Source: Duganella sp. SG902 (GTDB lineage Bacteria; Pseudomonadota; Gammaproteobacteria; Burkholderiales; Burkholderiaceae_D). Taken from it: 64,000 bases of DNA. The position numbers were made by a program, and so were the translations under genes. Below the pieces are notes generated by a model that saw only the letters and a list, made by a program, of their open reading frames with translations, did not search any database and was not told the DNA's origin. Shown in pieces: positions 27,725 through 35,731 of this stretch. The stretch covers positions 124,001 through 188,000 of the forward strand of contig NZ_JABMJK010000009.1 of assembly GCF_013376005.1 (NCBI RefSeq), given 5' to 3'. Numbering within the stretch: the first letter of the stretch is position 1; each line of letters opens with the position of its first letter.

Positions 27725-29029
27725 TTAAGCTGCCAGCTTGGTGGCGATTGCGGATTCTTCCACTGCGGCGGCGCTGAAGCGCGCGGCCAGTGCGCACAGG
27801 GCTGAGATGCCAACCAGTACGCCGAGGATGCTCAGGGTCTGCTGCACGTCGCCGGTGCCCTTCATCAGGAAGCCTGCGGCGACCGCGCCCACGTTGCCGC
27901 CGGCACCGATGATGCCGGCCACGCCGCCCAGGGCGCGCTTGTCGACGAAAGGCACCACGGCGTAGGTCGCGCCGCAAGCCATGTGGGTGAACAGGCCGAA
28001 GAACAGCATGGCGCAGATGGCCAGGGTGGCGTTGCCGGCGTGGGCGAACATCAGCAGGCCGGCGCCTTCGCCCAGCATCAGCACGAACAGCAGGTTGACG
28101 CGGTTATTCAGGTTGCCGGCGGCGGCGAATTTGTCCGACACCCAGCCGCCCAGCGCGCGGGCGAACAGCGCCAGCAGACCGAAGCTGCCGGCCGCCATGC
28201 CGGCTTGCGCCAGCGTCAGTTTGAAGTGGTCGACGTAGTAGGTGGCGGCGATGTTGTGGATGAAGATCTCGATGCCGAAGCAGGCGCCGTAGGTGATGAA
28301 CAGCAGCCATACGCGGTAGTTGGCGGCGGCCAGCTTGAACGAATCCCAGCCGCCTTTCTTGCCGCCGTCGATGGCGATGCCGGCGGCGCGCAGTTCCTTG
28401 AAGTTACCTTGCGGGCAATCTTGCGTGAAGCGGTAGTAGACGCCGGCCATGATGATCATCAGCACGCCCGGCACGATCAGGGCGGCGCGCCAGCCGTAGC
28501 CTTCGCCCACGCCCAGCATGATCATGGCCGCCATCAGCAGCGGCATGGCCGCTTGCGCGGCGCCGCCGCCGGCGTTGCCCCAGCCTGCGGCGGCGGCGTT
28601 GGCGGTGCCCACCACTTTCGGCGCGAACATCACCGAGGTGTGGTACTGGGTGATGACGAAGCTGGCGCCGGCCGCGCCGATGGCGAGGCGGAAGAACAGG
28701 AAGCTTTCGTAGGTTTGCGCGAACGCCACGCCGATCACGGGGATGGAGCCCAGCAGCAGCAGGCCGGTGTAGGCTTTGCGCGGGCCGAAGTGGTCGCACA
28801 GCGGGCCGATAATCAGGCGCACGATGATGGTGACGGCAACAGCGGCGATGTTGATGTTGGCGATTTGCGCCGGCGTCAGGCCGAATTCGCCTTTAATCAC
28901 CGGCATCAGCGGCGCGCAGGCGAACCATGCGAAGAAGCAGACGAAGAACGCCATCCAGGTCAAGTGGAACGCCCGCATCTGAGGCGTTGAAATCGAAAAG
29001 AGCTTGATGCTGGTAGCTTTGCTGGCCAT
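27725..29029 (-). CDS. narK: Nitrate/nitrite MFS transporter (NarK/NasA type)
   Basis: A 434-residue major facilitator with about 12 hydrophobic segments and the nitrate-porter signatures GWGNAGGGAAQAAMPLL and GAGGNVGAVAAGFL. It begins the nitrite/nitrate reduction operon and supplies substrate. The frame extends eight codons further to a TTG, but the ATG at 29029 is preferred, with CGGGAT upstream and a typical N-terminus. The leader before it carries an ANTAR-type antitermination element and, further up, a sigma-54 promoter. Confidence 0.92.
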   Translation of the reverse strand: MASKATSIKLFSISTPQMRAFHLTWMAFFVCFFAWFACAPLMPVIKGEFGLTPAQIANINIAAVAVTIIVRLIIGPLCDHFGPRKAYTGLLLLGSIPVIGVAFAQTYESFLFFRLAIGAAGASFVITQYHTSVMFAPKVVGTANAAAAGWGNAGGGAAQAAMPLLMAAMIMLGVGEGYGWRAALIVPGVLMIIMAGVYYRFTQDCPQGNFKELRAAGIAIDGGKKGGWDSFKLAAANYRVWLLFITYGACFGIEIFIHNIAATYYVDHFKLTLAQAGMAAGSFGLLALFARALGGWVSDKFAAAGNLNNRVNLLFVLMLGEGAGLLMFAHAGNATLAICAMLFFGLFTHMACGATYAVVPFVDKRALGGVAGIIGAGGNVGAVAAGFLMKGTGDVQQTLSILGVLVGISALCALAARFSAAAVEESAIATKLAA

Positions 29030-29046
29030 TTTTTTATCCCGTTCAG

Positions 29047-29102
29047 AAAACAAAAAGGCGCCCGCACAACCGCAGTCGCAAAGACCGGGTTGGGCGGACG
29101 CC
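29047..29102 (-). terminator. Leader intrinsic terminator upstream of narK
   Basis: Minus-strand arms GGCGTCCGC (29094-29102) and GCGGGCGCC (29057-29065) pair over 9 bp with one G-U, extended by CAAC/GTTG, and are followed by TTTTTGTTTT. It lies 18 bases before the narK start and would stop transcription unless the overlapping P2 hairpin is held by an ANTAR protein. Confidence 0.85.
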
Positions 29103-29131
29103 GTTGTCCTGCCAGTCCGTCCTTGGACCAG
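29047..29131 (-). promoter_or_regulatory. ANTAR-responsive two-hairpin leader of the narK-nir-nas operon
   Basis: On the minus strand the leader contains hairpin P1 (29112-29131; 7-bp stem CTGGTCC/GGACTGG with G-U pairs, hexaloop AAGGAC) and, two bases later, hairpin P2 (29096-29109; stem GGAC/GTCC, hexaloop AACGGC). Both loops have A at position 1 and G at position 4, the known recognition rule for ANTAR proteins. The intrinsic terminator arm GGCGTCCGC starts inside the P2 loop, so P2 and the terminator exclude each other. NasT-like protein binding P1-P2 should therefore allow read-through. Confidence 0.87.
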
Positions 29132-29184
29132 CTATGAATTCGTGTGTTTCTGGGAGATCGCCGTTGATCCCTTGCCCTATGCGT

Positions 29185-29200
29185 TGCAAGAGCTGTGCCA
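29185..29200 (-). promoter_or_regulatory. Sigma-54 (RpoN) -24/-12 promoter for narK operon
   Basis: The minus strand reads TGGCACAGCTCTTGCA, with the TGGCAC and TTGCA elements at the exact sigma-54 spacing. Transcription would start about 12 bases beyond the -12 element, near 29173, leaving a leader of about 145 bases that holds the ANTAR hairpins. Confidence 0.78.
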
Positions 29201-29259
29201 GCCCCTTGAAACGGCCGGCCACAGAGGGAAACGACGGAAAAATGCGGGTTTGGCGGGGT

Positions 29260-29296
29260 AAAAACAAAACGGTGCACTGCAATGTTGCGGTGCACC
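29260..29296 (-). terminator. Intrinsic terminator after the PilJ-like gene
   Basis: Minus-strand arms GGTGCAC (29290-29296) and GTGCACC (29271-29277) with an inner short stem are followed by GTTTTGTTTTT. It ends the nrt operon 37 bases after its last stop codon. The GGTGCAC arms also look like NtrC half-sites, so the element may have two roles. Confidence 0.6.
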
Positions 29297-29298
29297 GT

Positions 29299-29313
29299 GC
29301 ACGCTATCGGTGC
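29299..29313. promoter_or_regulatory. Putative NtrC enhancer site upstream of narK promoter
   Basis: GCAC and GTGC half-sites are separated by exactly seven bases (29299-29302 and 29310-29313), the spacing of the NtrC consensus. It lies about 100 bases upstream of the sigma-54 promoter, in a cluster of further GGTGCAC-like words between 29271 and 29328. Spacer bases are less AT-rich than the classic site. Confidence 0.5.
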
Positions 29314-29333
29314 GCACCGGCGGTGCACACGCC

Positions 29334-30008
29334 CTAGCCGGCGGCGGCCAGCGCGGCGGCCACCATTTCATCGATTTCGCCGCTGATGTTGGACAGGACG
29401 CCCGCCACCACCGAGAATTCCTTGCCGGCCTGGCCGGCGCGCGCGGCCACGATGCGGGCGTTGAAGGCCACCATGCGCGCCTGGCGGTTGATGGTTTCAA
29501 TATCCGTGATCACGCCGCGCAGCTGCTTTTTCATCAATCTTGCATGCAGCTTGGCCTGTTCCTCGTAGATGCCGGTGATCTGGTTGAGGATGGCGAGCGT
29601 GGGGGTGGTGATGCGCACCAGTTCCGCCAGCAGTTCCGCGCTGTCCGAGGCATCGTTCGCGATCGCCTTCAGGGTGCGCTCGGCCAGGTCGGCGAAGGCG
29701 CTGATCTCGCGGTCGCCCTGCAGCTTGCCGAAGTAAGCCTGCTCCAGCTCCGGGCAGAACACGCCCGGCAGGCCGTCGCCATCGGTCAGCAGCGATTTGT
29801 GGGCGCCGCGGAACAGCGCCAGCGTTTCGTGCGCGATGGCGGCCGCGCCCTCTTGCCGCTGCGATGCCAGCACGGCGTACAACACCAGCCGCTGCGAGGT
29901 GAAACGGCGACGCCCGGACAGGTTGATCAGGGCGCCGAAGACTTCCCCCGGCAAAGGCTTGCCACCATGGGAACCGGTGGCGGGTGCGATAGGCGCGTGC
30001 ATGTGCAT
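29334..30008 (-). CDS. Soluble PilJ/NarX-like sensor domain protein with MCP-tip-like C-terminus
   Basis: A 224-residue protein with no membrane segment. The N-terminal half has INLSGRRRFTSQRLVLYA (about residues 28-45), the PilJ-type helix motif related to the nitrate-binding P-box of NarX. The C-terminus, INRQARMVAFNARIVAARAG then EFSVVAGVLSNISGEIDEMV, resembles the hairpin tip of chemotaxis receptors but is cut short. It is the last gene of the nrtABC operon, 15 bases after the ATPase, with an AGGAG site. I infer a cytoplasmic nitrate-sensing or scaffolding role, possibly acting on the NasT-like regulator; this is not established. Confidence 0.65.
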   Translation of the reverse strand: MHMHAPIAPATGSHGGKPLPGEVFGALINLSGRRRFTSQRLVLYAVLASQRQEGAAAIAHETLALFRGAHKSLLTDGDGLPGVFCPELEQAYFGKLQGDREISAFADLAERTLKAIANDASDSAELLAELVRITTPTLAILNQITGIYEEQAKLHARLMKKQLRGVITDIETINRQARMVAFNARIVAARAGQAGKEFSVVAGVLSNISGEIDEMVAAALAAAG

Positions 30009-30023
30009 CGTTTTTCTCCTGGG

Positions 30024-30827
30024 TTAAGCGGCTTTGGCGGGATGCGCTTGTTTCCGGTACAGGAACTCCAGCACCGCCGTGCGGTACTCCATGTACTTCG
30101 CATCCGACGCCAGCGCCACGCGGTCACGCGGACGCTCCAGCCGCACATCGACGATTTCGCCGATGGTGGCGGCCGGGCCGTTGGTCATCATGACGATGCG
30201 GTCGGACAGCAGCACCGCCTCGTCCACGTCGTGCGTCACCATCACCACCGTGGACTTGGTGGCGGCGACGATCTTCAGCAGCTCGTCCTGCAGGTGGGCG
30301 CGGGTCAGCGCGTCGAGCGCGCCGAACGGCTCGTCCATCAGCAGCACTTTCGGCTCCATCGCCAGCGCGCGGGCGATGCCGACGCGCTGCTTCATGCCGC
30401 CCGAGATTTCGTGCGGGCGCTTGGTCTCCGCATGCGTCAGGCCGACCAGCGCCAGCGCCGCCATGGTGCGCTCCTTGAGCTGCGCCTTGGTCTCGGTCGC
30501 GCCGAACACGCGCTCCACGCCGAGGTAGATGTTTTCGTAGCAGGTCAACCACGGCAGCAGCGAGTGATTCTGGAACACCACCGAGCGCTCGGGCGACGGT
30601 CCGGCGATCTCGCGGTTGGCGCACAGCAGCACGCCATCGGTCGGTTTCAGCAGGCCGGCGATCAGGTTGAGCAGCGTCGACTTGCCGCAGCCGGAGTGGC
30701 CGATCAGGGTGATGAATTCGCCCTTGGCCACCTTCAGGTCGATCTCACGCAGCGCGTGGAACACGCCCTTTTTCGTGTGGAACACCATCTCCACGCCTTC
30801 GATATCGATGAATTTTGGATCGTCCAT
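30024..30827 (-). CDS. Nitrate ABC transporter ATP-binding protein (NrtC/NrtD type)
   Basis: A 267-residue ABC ATPase with Walker A GHSGCGKSTLL, signature ISGGMKQRVGIARAL, and Walker B VLLMDEPFGALD. The C-terminal solute-binding-like domain of cyanobacterial NrtC is absent, so it is the single-domain NrtD/SsuB-like form. The frame is open far upstream through nrtB, but the ATG at 30827, preceded by AGGAGC and 11 bases after the nrtB stop, is the natural start. It powers nitrate import with NrtB and NrtA. Confidence 0.88.
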   Translation of the reverse strand: MDDPKFIDIEGVEMVFHTKKGVFHALREIDLKVAKGEFITLIGHSGCGKSTLLNLIAGLLKPTDGVLLCANREIAGPSPERSVVFQNHSLLPWLTCYENIYLGVERVFGATETKAQLKERTMAALALVGLTHAETKRPHEISGGMKQRVGIARALAMEPKVLLMDEPFGALDALTRAHLQDELLKIVAATKSTVVMVTHDVDEAVLLSDRIVMMTNGPAATIGEIVDVRLERPRDRVALASDAKYMEYRTAVLEFLYRKQAHPAKAA

Positions 30828-30838
30828 GACTGTGCTCC

Positions 30839-31741
30839 TTAGTTCGATACTTGTTCGTAGGTGAATGCGCGGGCCAGCGCCATCAGCGCCTGCTCCAGCA
30901 GCAAGCCAACCAGGCCGATGGCGCCGATGGCGATGATGATGTGCGGTACGTTCAGGTTGTTCCACTCGTCCCACACCCAGAAGCCGATGCCCACGCCGCC
31001 GGTCAGCATCTCGGCCGCGACGATCACCAGCCACGCGGTGCCGATCGACAGGCGCACGCCGGTCAGCACGAAGGGCAGCGCCGATGGCAGCAGGATCTTG
31101 GTCAGGATCTTCCATTCCGACAGGTTGAGCACGCGCGCCACGTTCATATAGTCCTGCGGCACTCGCTGCACGCCGATGGCGGTGTTGATGATCATCGGCC
31201 AGATCGAGCAGATGAAGATGGACCAGATCGCGGCCGGATTGGCCGACTTGAACACCAGCAGGCCGATCGGCAGCCACGCCAGCGGCGACACCGGCTTCAG
31301 CAGGCTGATGATGGGGCTGAACATGGCGCTGGCGAACTGCACCCGGCCGATCAGGAAGCCCAGCGGGATGCCCACCAGCGCCGCCAGGCCAAAGCCCACG
31401 CCCACGCGCTGCAGGGAGGCCAGCAGGTTCCAGCCGATGCCCTGGTCATTCGGGCTGTTGCGGTAGAACGGATCGGAGAACAGCTTGATCGCCTCGTCCA
31501 GCGTGGCGGCCGGCGTCGGGAAGGTGCTGTTCTTCATGGTGATGATTTGCCAGACCAGCACCAGCAAGGCGGCGCCCACCAGCGGCGCGATGACTTTCAG
31601 CGCGGTGGCGGAGACTTGCTGGCGCGCGCGCGCGGCGCCGTTGGCGGCGAGCGGACGGCGTGGACGGCGGGCCGGCTTGTCGCCGGTGGTGATCTCAGCG
31701 GCGACAGGCTCGGCGCTGTCTGGCTTCAGCATGGCATTCAT
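30839..31741 (-). CDS. nrtB: Nitrate ABC transporter permease NrtB
   Basis: A 300-residue permease with a polar N-terminal extension of about 50 residues rich in Arg/Ala, then helices beginning with VIAPLVGAALLVLVWQI. The EAA-type loop region RVPQDYMNVARVLNLSEWKIL and the stretch GTAWLVIVAAEMLTGGVGIGFWVWDEWN are characteristic of NrtB/SsuC permeases. It sits between nrtA (15 bases) and the ATPase (11 bases). Confidence 0.9.
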   Translation of the reverse strand: MNAMLKPDSAEPVAAEITTGDKPARRPRRPLAANGAARARQQVSATALKVIAPLVGAALLVLVWQIITMKNSTFPTPAATLDEAIKLFSDPFYRNSPNDQGIGWNLLASLQRVGVGFGLAALVGIPLGFLIGRVQFASAMFSPIISLLKPVSPLAWLPIGLLVFKSANPAAIWSIFICSIWPMIINTAIGVQRVPQDYMNVARVLNLSEWKILTKILLPSALPFVLTGVRLSIGTAWLVIVAAEMLTGGVGIGFWVWDEWNNLNVPHIIIAIGAIGLVGLLLEQALMALARAFTYEQVSN

Positions 31742-31756
31742 GGCATCCCCCCATCA

Positions 31757-33025
31757 TCAGGCTTTGATCTTGAACGAGGCGGCGAACGCTTTCGGGTTCT
31801 TGCCGTCCCACACGGAACCATCCATCAGCTTCGACGTCCGCAGCGGGCTTTTCGGCACCGGCGTCTTGGTCATGGTGGCGGCGTCCTTGTACAGATCGAT
31901 CTGATTGACCGAGGTGGCCACGGCCAGGTAGTCGGGATCGTCCTTCAGCAGGCCCCAGCGGCGGTGCTGGGTCATGAACCACATGCCGTCCGACAGGTAG
32001 GGGAAGTTGACCGCGCCGTCGTTGTAGAACTTCATGTGGTTAGGGTCGTCCCAAGTCTTGCCCAGGCCGTTCTGGTAGCGGCCCATGATGCGCTGGTCGA
32101 TCGCATCCTTGCTGGTGTTGACATAGGATTTATCCGCGATGGTTTCGGCCATCTTGTTCTTGTTGGCCAGCGAGGAATCGATCCATTTGCCAGCGTCCAG
32201 GATGGCGGCCATCATGGCGCGGCAGGTGTTCGGATATTTCTTGGCGAATTCCAGGGTGGAGCCCAGCACCTTCTCCGGGTGATCCTTCCAGATTTCCTGG
32301 GTGGTGGTGGCGGTGATGCCGACGCCGTCCATGATGGCGCGGTGGTTCCACGGCTCGCCCACGCAGAAGCCGTCCATATTGCCGACGCGCATATTGGCCA
32401 CCATCTGCGGCGGCGGCACGGTGATGACCTTGGCATCCTTCATCGGGTTGATGCCGTTGGCGGCCAGCCAGTAGTACAGCCACATGGCGTGGGTGCCGGT
32501 CGGGAAGGTCTGCGCGAAGGTGTATTCGCGCTTGTCGGTCTGCATCAACTTGGCCAGCGAGGCGCCATCGACGCCGCCCTTGTCGGCGACTTTCTTGGAG
32601 AGGGTGATGGCCTGGCCGTTGTTATTGAGGCTCATGAGCACGGCCATGTCCTTCTTCTGGCCGCCGATGCCCATTTGTACGCCGTACAGCAGGCCGTACA
32701 GCACATGGGCCGCGTCCAGGTCGCCATTCGACAGCTTGTCGCGCACGCCGGCCCAGGAGGCTTCCTTGCTCAGCACGAACTTGACGCCGTACTTCTTGTC
32801 GAAGCCCAGCACCGAGGCCATGATCACGGAGGCGCAGTCGGTCAGCGGGATGAAGCCGATCTTGATTTCTTCCTTCTCCGGCTTATCCGAACCCGCTGCC
32901 CATACACCACCCGTCGACAAACCCAACATACTTCCTCCCGCTACAAGACCTGCACCATGAATTATTTTTCTGCGTGTTACGTTGACTGCGTCCGTCTTTG
33001 GAGTGCCTAGTTTTGTGTAGTTCAT
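31757..33025 (-). CDS. nrtA: Nitrate ABC transporter substrate-binding protein NrtA
   Basis: A 422-residue CmpA/NrtA-family binding protein that captures nitrate in the periplasm. The N-terminus carries a twin-arginine type signal (VTRRKIIHGAG then a hydrophobic run to VWAAG, residues about 16-45), so it is exported; this separates it from cytoplasmic NasS. The core shows IKIGFIPLTDCASVIMA and GEPWNHRAI. It is the first gene of nrtABC-PilJ and is preceded by its own ANTAR leader and sigma-54 promoter. Confidence 0.92.
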   Translation of the reverse strand: MNYTKLGTPKTDAVNVTRRKIIHGAGLVAGGSMLGLSTGGVWAAGSDKPEKEEIKIGFIPLTDCASVIMASVLGFDKKYGVKFVLSKEASWAGVRDKLSNGDLDAAHVLYGLLYGVQMGIGGQKKDMAVLMSLNNNGQAITLSKKVADKGGVDGASLAKLMQTDKREYTFAQTFPTGTHAMWLYYWLAANGINPMKDAKVITVPPPQMVANMRVGNMDGFCVGEPWNHRAIMDGVGITATTTQEIWKDHPEKVLGSTLEFAKKYPNTCRAMMAAILDAGKWIDSSLANKNKMAETIADKSYVNTSKDAIDQRIMGRYQNGLGKTWDDPNHMKFYNDGAVNFPYLSDGMWFMTQHRRWGLLKDDPDYLAVATSVNQIDLYKDAATMTKTPVPKSPLRTSKLMDGSVWDGKNPKAFAASFKIKA

Positions 33026-33063
33026 GGTGTTTCCCCTTCTTGTAGTCGTCGATAACTAAGAGC

Positions 33064-33145
33064 CAAAAAAAACGCCTACCCTCACGAAACGAATTCATGA
33101 TTGGTAGACGTCGTTGTCTGGTGGGCCCTACCGCCGTTGGCAAGG
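33064..33145 (-). promoter_or_regulatory. ANTAR-responsive two-hairpin leader of the nrtABC operon, with terminator
   Basis: Minus-strand hairpin P1 (33126-33145) has a 7-bp stem CCTTGCC/GGTAGGG with hexaloop AACGGC; P2 (33106-33119) has stem AGAC/GTCT with hexaloop AACGAC. Both loops obey the A1/G4 rule. The terminator arms ACGTCTACC (33103-33111) and GGTAGGCGT (33072-33080), followed by eight T, overlap the P2 loop and its 3' arm. This is the same layout as the leader before narK, so both operons appear to be controlled by the same ANTAR protein. Confidence 0.87.
33065..33111 (-). terminator. Leader intrinsic terminator upstream of nrtA
   Basis: A 9-bp stem ACGTCTACC/GGTAGGCGT on the minus strand is followed directly by a run of T (33065-33072). 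Its 5' arm uses the 3' half of hairpin P2, so it competes with the ANTAR-bound form. Confidence 0.85.
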
Positions 33146-33179
33146 CACATCCGCGCAGCATTGCGCTTGTCTACGGTTA

Positions 33180-33195
33180 TGCAATGTCCGTGCCA
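33180..33195 (-). promoter_or_regulatory. Sigma-54 (RpoN) -24/-12 promoter for nrtABC operon
   Basis: The minus strand reads TGGCACGGACATTGCA, a full match to the TGGCACG-N4-TTGCA consensus. The predicted start near 33168 gives a leader of about 145 bases, almost the same length as in the narK operon. Confidence 0.85.
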
Positions 33196-33240
33196 GCGGG
33201 TTTACAGGGGGAAAGGATGATGTTGCGGAGGAATTTGGGC

Positions 33241-33271
33241 AAAAAAAATGCACCGCTTTTGCGCGGTGCAT
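33241..33271 (-). terminator. Intrinsic terminator after nasT-like gene
   Basis: Minus-strand arms ATGCACCGC (33263-33271) and GCGGTGCAT (33248-33256) with a six-base loop are followed by eight T. It ends the nasT transcript 19 bases after its stop and isolates it from the nrtA promoter. The TGCACC/GGTGCA arms resemble NtrC half-sites and lie 54-76 bases upstream of the sigma-54 promoter. Confidence 0.82.
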
Positions 33272-33289
33272 CATTTTGGGTGGGCGGTT

Positions 33290-33907
33290 TCAGCCCAAAA
33301 GGTCCTCGACGTCGAGGATGCGCTGCGCCACTTCGGACAGCTTGAGGTTCTTGCTCATCGCCATGGAGCGCAGCTTCTGGTAGGCCTGCTCCTCGGTGAA
33401 GCGCTGGCGCTCCATCAGCAGGCCCTTGGCGCGCTCGATCACCTTGCGCTCGGCCAGCTTGCTCTTGGTGTCGCTCAGCTCGTCCAGCAGCTTCTGCTCG
33501 CGCTTGAACTGGGCCAGCGCCACTTGCAGCACCGGTTTGATGCGTTCGCTCTGCAGGCCGGCCACCACATAGGCCGACACGCCGGCCTCGACCGCCGCCT
33601 CCATGCTTTCCGGATCCTGGTCCTCGGTGAACATGACGATCGGGCGACGCTCGTCGCGGGTGGCGATGACCACATGCTCCAGCACATCGCGCGCGTCCGA
33701 CTCGGCGTCGACGATGATCATGTCGGGCTGCAGCTGGGCGATGCGCTCCGGGAGGTACATATCGGGCGGCAGCGAGGCGATGATGTCGTAGCCCGCCTCC
33801 AGCAGGGCGATGCGCAGCACCCGCGCACGCTCGGCCTGCGCGTGCAGCGCCTCGTCACCCTCGTCATGGATGACGGTGTTGACGACAACGATACGCAAAT
33901 TGGGCAT
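33290..33907 (-). CDS. nasT: NasT-like ANTAR-domain response regulator
   Basis: A 205-residue protein: receiver-like domain (about 1-120, starting LRIVVVNTV, with MIIVDAESDARD) and a C-terminal ANTAR domain (LAERKVIERAKGLLMERQRFTEEQAYQKLRSMAM region, about 140-195) that binds twin A1/G4 RNA hairpins and prevents termination. The receiver lacks the usual acidic pair after the first strand (VVNT instead of VNDD), which suggests control by a partner protein rather than phosphorylation. Such proteins are normally paired with the nitrate sensor NasS, which is not encoded here. Start is uncertain: the frame also offers an ATG at 33922 and a TTG at 33952. Confidence 0.88.
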   Translation of the reverse strand: MPNLRIVVVNTVIHDEGDEALHAQAERARVLRIALLEAGYDIIASLPPDMYLPERIAQLQPDMIIVDAESDARDVLEHVVIATRDERRPIVMFTEDQDPESMEAAVEAGVSAYVVAGLQSERIKPVLQVALAQFKREQKLLDELSDTKSKLAERKVIERAKGLLMERQRFTEEQAYQKLRSMAMSKNLKLSEVAQRILDVEDLLG

Positions 33908-34025
33908 GGCCGGCTTACGCATGGGAGTGGGTCGTGACCCTGCTGCAAGCAAGAATCAAACCAGTATTTTGGATGCTCATGGGCAGATTTTACGGTACAA
34001 CCGACAAATTCTGCCAGCGTTCATC

Positions 34026-34882
34026 CTAACGCTGCATGCCCCAGCGCCGTATCGTCAGCGTTTCCAGTGGACGGAATACCACATTGTCAATGAACAAACC
34101 TATCAGGATGACGGCGGCCAGGCCGGCAAAGACTTTGTCTGTATAGAGCTCGTTGCGGTTCTGGAAGATGTACCAGCCCAGGCCGCCCTGCCCGGCGGTG
34201 GTGCCGAACACCAGCTCGGCGGCGATCAGGGTGCGCCAGGCGAAGGCCCAGCCAATTTTCAGACCGGACAGGATGGACGGCAGCGCGGCCGGCACCAGGA
34301 TGTGCAGCACGAAGCGCAGGCCGGAGAGGCCGTAATTGCGGCCGGCCATGCGCAGCGTGTCGGGGACCGACTGAAAGCCGGCGTAGGCGCCCACCGCCAG
34401 CGGCCACAGCACCGCGTGCACGATCACGAACAGCAGGCTGGCTTTGCCAAGGCCGAACCACAGCAGCGCCAGCGGCAGCAGGGCGATGGCGGGCAGCGGG
34501 TTGAACATGGCGGTCAGGGTTTCCAGCAAGTCGCGGCCGATGCGGGTGGAGGCGGCCAGCGCGGTCAGGGCGAAGGCGGCCAGGATGCCGGCCGCGTAGC
34601 CTTGCAGAAGGACGGTGAGCGAGACGCGCACGCGATCCAGCAGCTCGCCGCTGGTGATGCCTTGCAGGAAAGCTTGCGCGGTTTGCAGGAAGGTCGGCAG
34701 CAGCAGGTCGTTGTTTTGCCAGCGGGCGATGGCTTCCCACAGGGCGGCCAGCAGGAGCAGGATGAGGCTCTTGCGCAGCCAGCCCTGCCGCCAGGCACTA
34801 CGCGCCGGCGCCGCCGGCCGCAACGCTGGCGGTGTGACGGTGTATTCACGCTCCTGGCGGATCGGCGGGTCGATGACCAGAC

Positions 34883-34886
<4 letters not shown>
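34026..34886 (-). CDS. tauC: Taurine/aliphatic sulfonate ABC transporter permease
   Basis: A 286-residue permease of the SsuC/TauC family with a polar N-terminus of about 30 residues, TM1 LILLLLAALWEAIARW, and the docking loop SVPDTLRMAGRNYGLSGLRF. GWAFAWRTLIAAELVFG is characteristic of this family. It is the last gene of the tauD-A-B-C-like operon, its start overlapping the tauB stop by four bases at a place where a palindromic repeat has entered the tauB end. Confidence 0.82.

Positions 34887-35727
<841 letters not shown>

Positions 35728-35731
<4 letters not shown>

Noticed and set aside
25297..27777. A long plus-strand frame opposite nirB
   Set aside because: Same reason: no motifs and fully antisense to a conserved enzyme.
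31757..33025. NrtA as a NasS-type cytoplasmic sensor
   Set aside because: It has a twin-arginine type export signal and heads an ABC transporter operon, so it is the periplasmic binding protein.
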